Assembly (NCBI GenBank): GCA_902729315.2
Contig: LR746269.1
Span: 5,611,501-5,675,500, forward strand
Direction: 5' to 3'
Source: Spirodela intermedia
Taxonomy: Eukaryota; Streptophyta; Magnoliopsida; Alismatales; Araceae
DNA length: 64,000 nt
The position numbers and the translations under genes are program-made. Below, piece after piece: positions 11,456 to 25,300 of this stretch. The notes under the pieces are model-generated. The model saw only the letters and a list, made by a program, of their open reading frames with translations. It was not told the DNA's origin and made no database searches. Positions within the stretch are counted from its first letter, which is position 1, and each line of letters starts with the position of its first letter.

Positions 11456-14400
11456 TTACACTGGGTTCAACCTGATTGCATCTCGCTTCAGTTGCAGGAG
11501 ATGGGTTCTTAGGCTGGATTCATGTACCTGCTCGAAGAGAATCGTTAGCAGTGTTACACAGCCGGCGGCCCATGTGAATGTTCATAATTGAACCGAAGAC
11601 CCAGTTTTCTGATAATTGGGTGTCAAAAAATGGCATAATAACCTCATTCAATCGAGTTTTGTAGATGAAAAATAAGCTGTCGATAATATATATGGAGATG
11701 AACAGACTCTCAGTCGTCAGAGTTTTTTTTATATTATTATTTTAATGGCAAGCATGGTTGATCTCTTAATTAATGTATATTCCACTATCTAAAAAAAAGT
11801 GGCATTCCTATATTTACCTGCATCGCTGCTACAGAGGACAGCAGCTCCCTGCATTCGTTGAGCATGGCCCTTTCCAGAACAGCTACCTCAGCGAGTTCTG
11901 ACACCGCAGAGAATTTATCAACCATCTGCAAAGATAAAATTTGTCAAGTATTTGCCCAGTTTGTTTCCTTTTTAGTGAAACCTGTGAATTATCCATAGTT
12001 GAGTTCTTTTGCATTTCTCTATCGTCGTGGATTAGCATCTCTAGGTTCTTTTTAGGGCATAAAGAAATCGTCTTGGTAGCAACCACCAAACCCAATAGAA
12101 CAAAGGTCGCAGCTGGTCCACAAGCAAGGGTTGTAGGTCCTCTGGCTTCCCTTGTGGAAGCGTTTGGCATTACCTGGTTCCGCATATTTGATTTAAAACT
12201 ATACGTTCAGTTTAGCATCAAATTGATAACCCGCCAGAAAAAAAAAGAAAAAGAAAGAAAGAAGAGAAATAGATAAAGATGGCGTGGGCTAGAGTAGCAT
12301 GGAATTTCGGGAGTTCTTGCAAACACAACTGTGACTTAGTAAGGTCTGCTAAAACATAATGATAGAAATGCCACAGATAGAATTACTTGGGAAAATCCTA
12401 TGAGACATGGCAAGGGTTTGGGATTTAATTTCAGATACCAGAATAGATTTGATAAGATCTTTGGTGGCTGCCTAGTACCAAGGCAGACGTATATTTTCGT
12501 AAATTTTTGCAGCATCAATTTCTTCTATAATTCTTCATGTTTCGGTTTTTCTGTTGATATCATGAAGAATACATCTGAGCTTTTATTTCTATATTCTGAG
12601 GAAAATATTATTTTTTTCTCCTTTTTCTTAACTTTACTCCCTGAGTCTCTGCTCTTTGATCTCATTTCATCAAGAACTACCCGGAATACACATCCCAAAA
12701 TCGTACCTTCTCAGATTATTTTCTTTGGAAAGTAAATAAAAAGGATTCACAGTTCAAAATCATGACATGGTAAAGAAAATGATATTAAATTAATCAGAAT
12801 GATAACTGCTCACCCTCGAGTGTAGATGGTTGATAGAGTAGAGTACTGCCTGCATAACGCCAACCGCTGAACTGATAGCGTCCTTCAAAGCAGGGACATC
12901 TGCCTGAAGGAACAAAGCTTGTATGGTTAGGAACCATTTAATCGTCACCTTTGCATTAAAAAAAAAAAGGTAACGGAAAAAAAGGAAGTCACATTATCAG
13001 CACAAAAGTACCTTTCCTCCCCCAGTAACTGGAAGCCGGAGGATACTTGCTTTCAAAGCCTCAGTAACTCCTAATAAGGAACTCGAATGCTCCCTATTCA
13101 ATAGTCCCCAGTCTTCAATATAGGCCATCTGAGCCATTTGAACAATTCAAGAATCCAGATTAAAAAATTCATATGCCTTATCAGAAAATTATTTTTAAAT
13201 GAAAACAAACTACTTTCAATCCCATGGGGAAATGATCTAAGGTGGAAATTCAATGTGGTTTTTGTTGGATACACTCCAAAGTAGAAATTCATGTAGCCCT
13301 TGATGTCTGGCGAAAAGATCTAAGAATACAATATACGCATATTTTGAAGTAGGATGAAATGAAATATTATTGACATCAAAAACAGACGAACAAGATTCTG
13401 GATATAACAGATTTGATCTTATTTCTGGAAACGAAATAAATACAAAATATAGTTTTTACAGTTGCAATAAACACAATAAGCTTGAAATGAATGCTTAAAT
13501 ACTATTCTTCGATGAGAAAAGAAAATCCACTGATTACTTTGAAAATTTGCCGTATTAAGCAGGGATACAGGAAATCTACTGCTACAATTTACCCAAACGG
13601 ACATGCCAGTTCTTATGTCATGCATATAAAAGCTACTGAACTTTCCAAATGCGTATCAAAACTAAGAATGAAGACATAATCACACCTGTTCTCTCAAAAT
13701 TAGACCCAACTTCATTTCCTGTCTCAACTGCTCCACACTGATCCTTTTTGTGACGACAGAATCGCGCATTTCCGAGATGCTTACCCACACACTGTGCAGG
13801 ATACTCTGAGCAATAAAGTTTGTAGAATATTATCCATATATGAATATGATAATTTCTATTTAGCCAAGTTAAACCTTTTGGATCACATCAAGGCAAATGA
13901 AAAGATAAAGGTAGTTAAATAATGCTTCACAAGTTAATTCTTTACGGTAAACATCAAATTCCATCATAAAATATTTACGATTGTCATGAGTATTAATATG
14001 TAAGAAATATCCAAAGACTGCGCCATGTCAAAAAAACCCATTGCGCATGAACTGAATGACTAATTAATATTCAAAAGAACTAACAGCAAACTGGCACAAG
14101 CCTATGCCGTATAATTTGATTAAGTAACCGCAGTCCATCCCAGAAAATTGAGTAAGCTCTTTATAAAACAACCGAAAATATTTGTAACAATTATGCCAAC
14201 AAGTAATGACTTTATTTCTCTCTCAATGGTTTGGCCTGAAAGACGGAGAACGAATTACATAGCTTTATTGCAGCACTGGCATTAAAATATACACTAAACA
14301 TAAAGCAGAAAAAATATGTTCGCCAGAAGAAGCATTATAGAAGGCACGACCACCTAGCCACCTCATGTGTATGGCGGACAAAAAAGTAAAATCTCAGGTC

Positions 14401-16096
14401 GGGCAAAACGGGAGGATATGTAAGACAAAACGGAACGTTCTTGAAAGATCCAGAAAAATCAAGATGGAGAAATCACTAAGGTGGCTGTGCACGACCCGGA
14501 ATGATAATGAGTTGGAAAAATCTTATGTAATGAGAAGTGACCTTAATGCTTCGTGCATCAACCAAAAGCATAGGCATGTCACTTATTTTTTTAAGTCTAC
14601 GAAATATTCATTTATCGAGCCTTTAACAATAAACATAGAGCTGGAAAAGAAACGATATACACTGAAACAAACCGGTAAAAATTTTGTACAATTTTTTTTG
14701 AGAAGCTATATGCAGTCACTACCTCTGCTGTCATTTTCTGCATGGACGTTGACGCCTCAGCCCTGGCATTGACGAAGCGCCATAACAGATTCCTATTGTA
14801 TAGCAGCCTCAGCTGGTGGGCAGCCTCTATATGATTGGCACTCTTCTTTCCTTTTCGAACATCAACCATGTAGCTTTGGCTAGAAGAAAAGCCAGTTCGA
14901 CCAGCAGGATTGTTTGGAGTGGAGGGCCTTGAGCGGGAAGGACTGGCTATGGTCCTAGAGGAGCTTGACTGCAAAGAATTCCTGCTGGATGATGGCGGAG
15001 TGGACGACCTTGTGGGGGATGGACTTGCCATGCTCCTAAAGAAGGCGGATGGTGAAGAAATCTTACAAGGTGTGGAAGAACGGGGTGATCCTGGCAAAGG
15101 AAGGGATACTGTTCTTCTTGGACGAGTCACAGACGGATCTCTTTCTAAGTGTTTTGCTGGAACGCTTGTGGCGGCGTTGAATTCCTTCACCAGTCCATTT
15201 ACATCAGAACATGTTTGGCTGGCCACCTCACCGGCATTCTTCTGGGGACCCCTGCGAGGTCCGTCTGTGATATGAGCTTTCCTCGCCGGTGAAGCCCCAC
15301 GAAACGAAACCGGCAAGGAGCTCAATCTGCTGACCCTGTCAGTGAGATCCATGCTCATCGACATGGATCTAGAGGAGATTTTACTGTTCACCGATCTAGG
15401 CCACCGATTCTGATCCAATACTCTGCAATGTGGGTTCTCGGCCGGTTTCAAATTCTCTGATTGATCAGTGGCATTCCTCCCCTTTGAAGGAGTTGTTTTC
15501 CTCTCCCTTTTCAGGTTATCTGAAGAATTCAACATCTGAAGATGGGTATGATTAGAATTTGAAAGCAGCTTATCACTATTTCTAGGGCGGCCAGAAACCG
15601 ACTCCGACTGAAATGAAGAAGTCAGGCTCCGCATGGACGGCCACAACCCATCTGGCATCCGGCTGCCACCTCTTCTCCTGGAAGAAAATGGCACATCCTC
15701 CGTAACATCACGCACAGGTGTTGAAGGCCTAGAAGATGGTGAGGACATTGTTGTCGAAGATCTTGACGAGGATGGTGATGCTGATGGTGAAATCCGATGG
15801 GTAGGCGTTGCAGGTCGTCTCCTATCTGCCGACTGAGACCGCTTGGGCAAGGATGGAGACGGTGAGCGGACACTGGGCGATGGGGATCTCTGTGCTTTTG
15901 AAGGCTTAGAGGGAACGGAAATGGCCACAGGGGTGAGTTCGGCCTTGCACCTGGATGCAACTTCCCTTGTCTGGCTCTTGCGTCCCACGGTGGGGCCATT
16001 ATTCTTCTGGATCTTCTCGGAAAGGATTAATGGCGGTCTGAAACTCTCCGCTGGGTCATTCCGCAGAGCCGGAGGTTGGGCCTTGCGCACATCCAT
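11456..16096 (-). CDS. AUG8: AUGMIN subunit 8 / QWRF-family microtubule protein
   Basis: Six exons on the minus strand: 16096-14723, 13805-13686, 13128-13012, 12903-12814, 11925-11818, 11527-11456. All junctions fall between codons and the product is 626 residues, close to AUG8 proteins. The large first exon encodes a basic Ser/Pro/Arg-rich disordered region (SPSPSVRSPSPSLPKRSQS and similar), which binds microtubules in this family. At residues 429-447 it reads LYNRNLLWRFVNARAEAST, the signature block, but with LLWRF instead of QWRF. The later exons form the conserved coiled-coil core: SILHSVWVSISEMRDSVV, MAYIEDWGLLNREHSSSL, then KDAISSAVGVMQAV, ERAMLNECRELLSSVAAMQ and the ending SLRTHLLQLK. 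AUG8 helps the augmin complex recruit gamma-tubulin to microtubules in the spindle, phragmoplast and cortex. The first ATG in frame is at 16096. Confidence 0.92.
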
Positions 16097-17606
16097 CCGC
16101 AAGATAATCTAAATCAAATCAGATTGAGATCTTCTCCATAAGACCCAACGCTTTGAAGTGACAGCATCAAATCCACAAATCTGTCACAAATCAAAGGAAA
16201 GTAAAAGTAAGGAACAATACGAATCGAACACGCGAAAGGGGCTCGCCAACAGTATGAAGCTTCAAAGATTACATGTCTTCACACCCAAAGAAAGGGAGGA
16301 GAGCCCCCAGAGATCAGCAGAGAGGACTGTGCAATGCAGCAGTCCCGAGAGGGAGTTGCTACCAAACGAATCAGGGCGATTGCCGGCGGATCAGGGAACA
16401 GAGACGGCCATCTGTCTTCAAATCCGAACGAAGGGCGGGGGAGGAAGCCGTTGGGCAACGGGAACCGGCGGCGGGGAGGATATAGAAGAAGGGTCCTCTG
16501 TGGGGGGGTTACCAAGGCCAGGGGAGCAGAATTAGGGCGGAAAACACGCATGTGATGGCGGTAGAATAGGAGTTGATTTCCATGAATAAACAATAAGCCC
16601 TGGTTTTTCTAATGCAACCTGTCTTTCAAACGGGAGTGTGGCACGATTTGCTCGCTAACACTCTCTCACCGGAACGGGGGAAGAAAATCTTGTGAAATGG
16701 AGGAAACGAGAGGTGGAGAACCAGGCCATCACAGCCTCCTGCGAGGGCGAATGTTGAAAGAAGAACGATGCAAAGAATTGGGGACCTGCGTGGAGTTCTC
16801 TATATTCCTGGAGGGAAAGGTTTATGGGCGGATAGTAGAGTAGCGATGCTTGTTCTCCTGCAGCGTCTCAGAGGGTGAGGCGAAGAAGAGCGGTGAACAC
16901 CACGAAGAAAGAAAAGCTGAATGCATGGAGCTGAGAGGAAAAAGGCAGATTAGGAAGAATACGGAAGAACCATTTGGTCAATGAATTGCGCATTGCTCCT
17001 CTGATATTGCCGGAATTCAATAAGAGCAAGTCGGCTTCAGGATTATGGACGAAGAATAGACTGCCGATTTTCCCCAACCAGATGGACTCCAACGAAACAA
17101 CGGCCACGACGGTGCGTCTTAAAATCCGCATTCAGGAGCGACAATTGGAAGAAAAATTGAAAGAAAGCGAGACAACGGAGTTGAAGGAGAGGGTCAACAG
17201 GAGCAACCAACCTCAGCATCATGCGAGCAGCGCCATTCCCGATGAGGAAACACCGTCGGATGGGGAATTGCGAAGCACACGGCAGATGGAAGAAGAGCAT
17301 AACCGACCAAAACGATGCACCATCCGATACCGCTCTCGCAACACCTCCCCGAAACCCTAGTTTTCGTTGTTCTCTCCTTCCATTCACTACCACGATAATC
17401 CAATTCCGCAACCCCCAACAAGTTCCAGATAATTCAACAACCAAAATGCTCAGGCAACCGAAGAATTCTCGTCCTCGTTTCTCCCCCTGCCTCCCTCCCT
17501 CCCTCCCCTCCTTGCCTCAGGGAAGCCCGAGAAAACGGGAATGCCGCAACCAATGGCGGACCACAGTTGCCATGGCCGCGTTCCTTTGCCTCCTCTGGTT
17601 CTCCCC

Positions 17607-17640
<34 letters not shown>

Positions 17641-18508
17641 TCTCTCTTCTTCGCTCGCTCGACTCTTTACAGTTGGACGAGCTCTCGGTCACAGTCACAG
17701 CCACCGCCTCGAAGCGGTCACCTCCGTCGCATCGTAGTCCAACAAAGATACGCCACGTCAGTTGCTCCTTCGGTTAACTTCACCTGGTGGAATCCTAACC
17801 GCAGGGTGGAGAGCTCCTCGAGCATTCAGGATACTAAGCGCGTTGCACGGGACTCGTCAGCACGGATTCACGGGCTGGTCTGACGGGGTCGTGACGCCGG
17901 CGGCCCAGCCCGGTTTCATGGAAATTACTTGGAACTCGTTGGAAAGGGGTAGTTCGGGGCTGGCGTGGGCTGGGCCCGGCCCGGCGCGCCTGGTTTCGGG
18001 CCCGATCTTTAAATGTGGCCCTTCCCAGGCCCATCCGTTCAAAAGGTCAACGTACGTCTTTAACGAGACCCATCTCTCTCCTCCCTTTTCTCTCTCTAGA
18101 TGCCCATGATAGCGCACGGGTCAACACAATGGGATCTTCAGCCAATTAATCAATGTACGCGCTTGGAACCGAGCCTCCACGTGGCGGTCACAACAGTCTT
18201 CTGCGGTTGATCCACGTGGGGGGGGGAAGAGAGAGAGAGAGAAGAGAGAGAAAGAAGAGAGAGAGAGGGGTTAGGTTGAGATCCGTGTTGTCCTTCGCAC
18301 TGGGCATTAGGTGACCGGCTACTATCATCGTCCTCAAAAGGAGCTTTCTAGCAGGGTTTTGATGGCCTCATGCACATGGCCGAGTTAGAGACAGCAGACC
18401 CGTCCGGAATTAGCAACAAACAAAAACACTACTTTCCAACGAGCATGAGCCCAATTAACTTACTTAATTAGAATATAATCTTTTGTCAAACCTTAGGGAA
18501 GTCGTTCA

Positions 18509-18531
18509 ACGTGGTTGACTATCAACCACGT
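18509..18531. promoter_or_regulatory. Perfect inverted repeat with W-box and G-box cores
   Basis: Arms ACGTGGTTGA and TCAACCACGT (10 bp, perfect) are separated by CTA. The left arm and spacer give GGTTGACT (W-box core TTGAC) and the right arm gives CCACGTG (G-box). No gene starts nearby, so a function is unproven. Confidence 0.4.
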
Positions 18532-18824
18532 GTTCAGAAGGGTGGGCTGACCGTACAGAAATAATTGAGTTTATTTAATAATAATAATTATTTTCATTGT
18601 TAAGATAATGCTGATATCGGGAAATCATGTTCGGTGTGTTTATGAGACAACGATGGTGTAGGAAATGATTAAATAATTGTTTAATTATTATAAACTCGTG
18701 AAGACAATCTTTTATCAAATTATTGAGGTTTTTATGTCACTAAATGTGGAATTGAAGCATTCAAAATATAGACCAAAAAAACGTACAATAAAATTAACAG
18801 GAAGAAGAGAGAGGGGGGGGGGGG

Positions 18825-18826
<2 letters not shown>

Positions 18827-18914
<88 letters not shown>
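18827..18914. repeat. Long (GA)n microsatellite next to a G-run
   Basis: About 88 bp of GA dinucleotides, preceded by a run of 12 G and TATA. Other GA/CT tracts in this window also adjoin poly-G or poly-C. Confidence 0.95.
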
Positions 18915-18919
<5 letters not shown>

Positions 18920-19240
18920 TGAGCAAAGACGGGCCTTTTCTTCCGTTATGGGCCCGATTTTGAGACTTGAGCCCGGAAAAAAAGCCCGGTTAGAGCTCCT
19001 GACCATGCGGGTTCATAATAATAATACTAATAAGCTAATGCACAAAGATTAGGACGCACGAAGGGGATAAGAAGATCGTGTCTGAGAAAGATAGAATAAC
19101 ATCACCAGAAAAAATATAAAAAAAAATATATGGGCAATATTTTGGACCAAAAATAGTATATATTCCTCGAAGAAAATAAAAATAAACCGAAGGTCTATGC
19201 TCATAATATGCTAGGCTAGAACCAGATTAAAGCCCACATC

Positions 19241-19276
<36 letters not shown>

Positions 19277-19384
19277 GCTAGAAAATCCCAGAAAGTGGGG
19301 GCAACAGAGGACCGGGGGGGGGATTTAATTACTGAAATTGATGAGGAAAATTAGTTGCATGAAAATTGGGAGGGGGGGGGGGGG

Positions 19385-22300
19385 TCAGTACTTGGTGAGT
19401 CCAGAGCTTCGCTGACCTTTCCCGAAGACCGAGTCAACGTCGCCAGAAAACAGGTTCAGGGTTTTGGCCAGAGCGAACCCGCAGTACATGCCGTCAACGG
19501 CGGCGCTGACAATCCCGCCGGCATACCCCGCGCCTTCCCCGATCGGGTAAAGCCCTTGCAGCGACGTGCTCTCAAAGGTGTCCGCGTGGCGGGTGATCTG
19601 AACAGGGGCACTCGTTCTTGTCTGAAACAGACACAAAGTCAGAGTCACAACCAAGGTAATATTTCTTGCTAAATTTGGAAAAGAATCAAGGTCAACGGGT
19701 CTGGGGAAGTCACCTCAACGCCGTGAAGAAGACCGTCCTTGGAGATGAACCCTGGAAGCTGCATTTTTTTCAGAAGCCAGGTGGGTTTGGTCAACGAAAC
19801 GATGTGGAAAACTCGCCGGAGTCAACTGGGTGAAGTCAAACCTCTTTGTCGAACATGTGAAGAGAACTCTGCAACGCCTGCGTGATGCGAGCGGGGTAGA
19901 GCTCATGGAGCTTAGATGCCTTCACTCCCATCCGGTAGCTCGAAGGAGGGAGAGATGTCACTGGTAGACGGGGCGGACTCCGGCGTTAGGAGCCGGAGCA
20001 AGAAGAAGAGCATCCAGAGAGTCTCGCTGAGAGGTCAGATACCTGATAGCTTGTTACCAAGGAAGTCTGTGACGGTCTGAGCTGGGACAACGAAATTCCC
20101 GCCGCCCATTGCGGCAGCCCGCCTCTCGTATTCTCTCTGATGCAGAGTTTTTGGGAAGAGAGAGAAAGGTCAGTCACTCGAGAAATAATGAGAAAGCTTC
20201 CATGGGTTACTATAAATAGATAACAAATCTTATGAACCGAAAGAAATTCTGTTGCTCTACTTGGGCCTTGATGAGATATTTATAGATCCTGAAAAGTAAT
20301 GAAAAATTCACAACTCTCTTGATACTTGGAATTTTTCGGAACGATATATGGCTGTGGATTCCTCTTTGATTCCCTTTCGTGTTCCCTCTGATGCAGAGTT
20401 TTTGGGAAGAGAAAGAAAGTTTAGCCATTCGAGAATAATGAGAAAGCTTCCATAGATTACTATACATAGATAAAAAATCTTATGAACCGTAAGAAATTGT
20501 GCTGCGCTACTTGGGTCTTAATGAGCTATATGCAGATCCTGAAAATACAGAAAAATAATGAAAATTCACAATTTTTGGAGTTTTTTCGAACGATTTATAG
20601 CTCTGGATTCCTCTTTGAGTCCCTTTGGTGTTCTCTCTGGTGCAGAGTTTTTGGCAGAGAGAGAAAGCCCAGTCACTCGAGAATAATGCGAAAGCGTCCC
20701 TGAGTTACTATAAATAGATAAAAGATATTATGAACCGTAAGAAATCGTGCTACTCTACTTGGGTCTTAATGAGCTATTTACAGATCCTAAAAAATACAGA
20801 AAAATAATGAAAATTCACAAATTTTGGAGTTTTTTCGAACGATTTATAGCTCTAGATTCTTCTTTGACTCAGCTTTCCAATGACTACTCCCACACAGATA
20901 TCTGTCACATATTTTTGGAGATAAAGTTGTTTTTATTAATAAAGATCATGTTTTTAAACGGTTCTACACCTATGAGTATATATTAAACTAGTAATCTTGG
21001 AAAATTAATAACTCACCTAGAAACAATGTGAAACACCTGCCAGCTGAAGATATATCTTACCAGATACGGCTATGATCCACAAGAAATAATAACAACCAAC
21101 GATGGAATATCCAAATGACATGTACTCGGATTTTACACATGGAATATAATTATAATATAAATAATAATAATAATAATAGTAATAATAATAATAATAGTAA
21201 TAGTAATAATAAAAGATGGAGGAGGTCCACCATCTGTCAAGGAATCACCTGAAACTCAACACCAGCAAGAGGCCCGAGATGATGAAGATCAACAAAGTCC
21301 TTTGAAGAGATGGTGACGACAAGTGCGGCGTTTGCCCATCTGGATGCCCGCCGAGAGAAGGACATGCCATTGATACAGATTTCAGACGGATTGGTGCTTG
21401 TAAGGACCACCTGAAGACAGAGGGCAATTGCTGTTCTGCATTCTACCTTTCTGAAAGAGGGGGGGGGGGGGGAGCAAACTGCAGTGAGGAGAAGTACCTG
21501 CCCACCAGGACACATGCAGAAGGAGTAGCAACTGTGGCCTAGCTCCCTTCCACTGGTGTTGGCCCCATCTTCACTCACGTACTTCACGACCCTGTAGTCT
21601 GCGACAGGTACTCTTCCACGGCCATTACAAACCTCGCTGGCCAATGCAGAATACTGGATTTTATGTGACAAAACGTCACCATCCAACCAGTTATAAAAGC
21701 AGAAAGCAAGATGAAATTTAAGAAAAATGCATTGGAAACTTGGTTTTGATCTTCAGGTACAGCCGCATGTGAACATGAAACGATGCCAGTTAAGGGACAT
21801 TATAGTAGCCACGTCATGTTCTGTCCACGGTATTATCGGTCGAAATCATATTTCCCCCACCCAAATGGGAGAAAAACGGCTAAATGATCTGATCGATTTG
21901 GATCCAAAAAAATAAATGAGAAAATATTAAAGTAACAGGCAGACAATTTGATGCTACGCGTGGGTTATTTATATGTTTCACATACCGAAAAATTGCTCGA
22001 AAAATAGATACAAGACGAAGTATCAGTGAACCACAGAAAAAGGTTCTATATTTGCGATTTTTCTGTCCCCTCAGACAAAAAACACAGACTTTTGTGTCGT
22101 TTACAAAGGTGATCAGTGAAAAGAATTCCACTTGAGAAGTAATGTGAGGGCGTACCTGTATACTGTCTATCAGTGCCTGAGGATGCTCAATTCTTAACCC
22201 GACCTGTTCAAGTATGTCAAATGTGGATCAGTATAGCACATATATATTTTCTAATTTTTGTAAATGCGTCGAGTTTTGAAAGAAAAATCCAAGAATTAAA

Positions 22301-25300
22301 AATTAAAATAAAATACTCATTATACAAATCAAACAAACGGCACAACTCCAAAGGGATGGTACGGTTAGGCACGGAGAAAGAACGAGTAAACAATTCACTC
22401 CAAGAATCCAGGTGGATAAGTCATGCTTTGGCTCGCTCACCTACATAAGTCTATGATCCAAAGGACATGATATGTTCAGAGAACATACCGACGTTTGAAA
22501 CTCAGAGAGACGTACAAACATCAAAACTGTGCTGTAATAGCAGACAGGCAGCCCCAAAAGCCGGAATGCACCCACTCACCTTTTATCCTAGCTACTGGAA
22601 ATTCGCAAAAGTAAAAGTCCCAATTAAAACACAAGATGGCCCAAATTCAGAATGAGGACTGGATGAGACGACAGACGCACTTGGTATTGCCTACACAGGC
22701 CACAGAGAATCACAAACTGGATTCACCTCATCCAATCATTAGCCACACTTTCTAACTTGCAGAATCATAGCATTTGGGTGAACCGGCTCATTACTGGCGT
22801 AATAAACTACCTTAAAGTTAATAATTATTAAGATTATTTTAATCATAAACTGCAAGTCATATAAAGGCAAAACTGTGTCCAAATAGTCTGATTTTAACAG
22901 GCACGAATATCTACTTTTCATCCTGGATGTCTATTTTGATCACGAATTTATACCTATCACAACGCCAAAAACCTCAAGGCAATTTTGAAAACAGATTTTT
23001 GGTACTCCCCCCACAGCAGCAAAATAAGGCAGTTATAACTAGAATGGAACAGATAGTTATCAATTTATAGACAGATAGATAACAAAGTTAAAGCCAGAAG
23101 AAACTACTCCAAAAAACGATCGATATGTTTTTCTTACGTACAGCAAAATCTTTGGGGACCAAATCAACGTTGTTCTGGTGAAGCATCTGATATACATCCC
23201 GTGCAGAATGCCCAACAGCTAGAACAACAGCATCATAAGGCAACCTCTGGCTTCTGAACTCAGATTCAAACCTTGCATCCGAAATGCAAACCCCCGTAAC
23301 CCTCCCATTTTCTACAATGAGTTCATCTAAACGGGTTCCAAACTTGACATCAACCTATAAGGTCCAATAAACAGATATTGTTTGTTACATAGTAAACAAA
23401 ACAATAATTCAAGAAATATAGCTATTTACATGACTTAATCACTCACACCCAATCCCTGTAGATGTCGTCTGAAGTTGCGTACTAATGGAACCAACCTATC
23501 TGTTCCAAGATGAGGCTTTCCATCAACCAGGATCTTTGGAGAAGCTCCAAAGTGAACCAAAGTTTTCATTACCTATAAGGAAAAGATTAGTTGATAACAT
23601 CTGTTTGACCGTAACATTTGCCAAAGAAACTAAAATTAATAATATGTTTGCTAAGAAATGCAAGATGCACAAGAGAACATCTTCATGAACTACGACCACA
23701 TCCCCCTTAAAAAGCACGCATAGTATAAAACTTCTTCCTTGCGTATAAAAATCACAGTAAACAAACATGTTTCATCATAATATCTATTTTAGGTCATCAT
23801 TACAGTTGATACTTGCTTGATTTCATGCTGGACATGTTCCATAACGACATTCTACGTTTACTGACTGCTCACATGCAGTCTAAGCATCAAGCCCAACATC
23901 ATGGTAGGAAACGTCGGCAGAAATATTTTAGGCAATCAGTTCCTAATTGCCAAGAATGGGAAACTAGAAACTGTGGTCAGTATAAGAAGAAAGGAATTTG
24001 CCTTCTACTCTTTTGACTCTCCTCTATTTATTTTGTTTCTTTCAATGTGGATATTACCATGAATTCATCAAAATTCAAAGTGACAAATAAACATGCACGA
24101 ATAGTATCCATGCAGTCTTAAAAACCAGCATATAATATTTTATAGGCCGCAACCAAAATCATCAAGAAGAGATTAAAAAATATGTCCTTTCAAAATGAAG
24201 GAACCACTCCCTCATCCCGCAACATCTTGGTCCACTATGCCGTTATTTTACACGTAGACAAACGACACTCTCCACTCACCGACCTTCTACCTGTCCTTCC
24301 ATTCCAAAAAAATTCCAAACCAGGGTGATGGCACATAAGATCTATTTTATACAGTAATTTCAGCAAACGCTCTTGTATGATAACGCAGATCTAATAAATA
24401 AATACTCCAATGACTCCTTATCCCTCACATATGGAGAGCAACTTGTCTGAATACTGCAATAAAATATGCCCTCTGTAACATGTGGGAAGTCTTTGTGTCG
24501 AGATACTTCAGACCAAACCTTTCCGGCAATATATTGGGTGCCCTGTTTTGTAATCGGATCTTGTAATAGCTGGGGTCATACTTTTTCCATCCTTTTCTTC
24601 CTCTGCTTATGCTCGCAGGCAGCAGACATGCTACAACGTCGCAAATCTTTTGTATACTTAAATGGGGATTCCGGCAGATTTTTAGTCTGCTACTGGATTG
24701 AACCTGATGTTGAACTCCATGAGAAAGCTTTTTTATCTCAATGGCATGTTCAAGCCCACAAATGATACTGATAGTGTCATATCATTGTTGTAGCAATGGG
24801 GAGGAATATCCCACCAACTACTCAAAACTTGAAACTGGTATTCAGAGTTTCAGACAATCTGAGCCCAACCAATTTTTTTATTATTTTGGTAAACACAGTA
24901 GGTCTAGGTCAACATTGCATGAAAAAACACAGACAGGAAGAAAACACTTGAACTACATGAAAGAAATTTCACACGTGAGAAGTATGAGATATGTCAAGTG
25001 GTCATTATCAGCAGTGCATGATAAATACAACTGCATTTAACTAACAAAACCTTTGAAGATATGGGAGAAAAACCGAATTCTAAGAAAAAAGGAAATGGGT
25101 TGATATGATTTTAGTTCTCACAGATTGGACGCTGTCATTATTTCTTCCAATTCTAGTTACAAGCTTTCCGTCACTCCATGTACCTGCACCGCCCTGTCAG
25201 GGATAAGTATTTATAAATGAATTGAGAAAATTAATTATACCTCTAACAGGTGAAAGATAAAACATTAGAGCAAAAATAAGAAGTAATTACCGATGATAGA

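Larger units (their letters stand above)
16097..19384. other. Intergenic: AUG8 promoter, GA/CT runs and G-boxes
   Basis: No gene is supported. CT runs lie at 17607-17645 and 19243-19273, a purine-rich GA tract at about 18226-18269, and the long GA run is listed separately. ACGTG cores occur near 18180, 18212 and 18527, the last inside a perfect inverted repeat. G-runs occur at 18218-18226, 18813-18824, 19314-19322 and 19371-19384. Several short open frames here lack family signals, splice support or an ATG. Confidence 0.4.

Noticed and set aside
14910-15275. Plus-strand frame of 121 codons within AUG8 exon 1
   Set aside because: Antisense to a well-supported conserved exon.
16974-17360. Plus-strand frame of 128 codons, Lys/Glu-rich
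   Set aside because: It starts at TTG, not ATG, has no recognisable family, and lies in the upstream region of AUG8.
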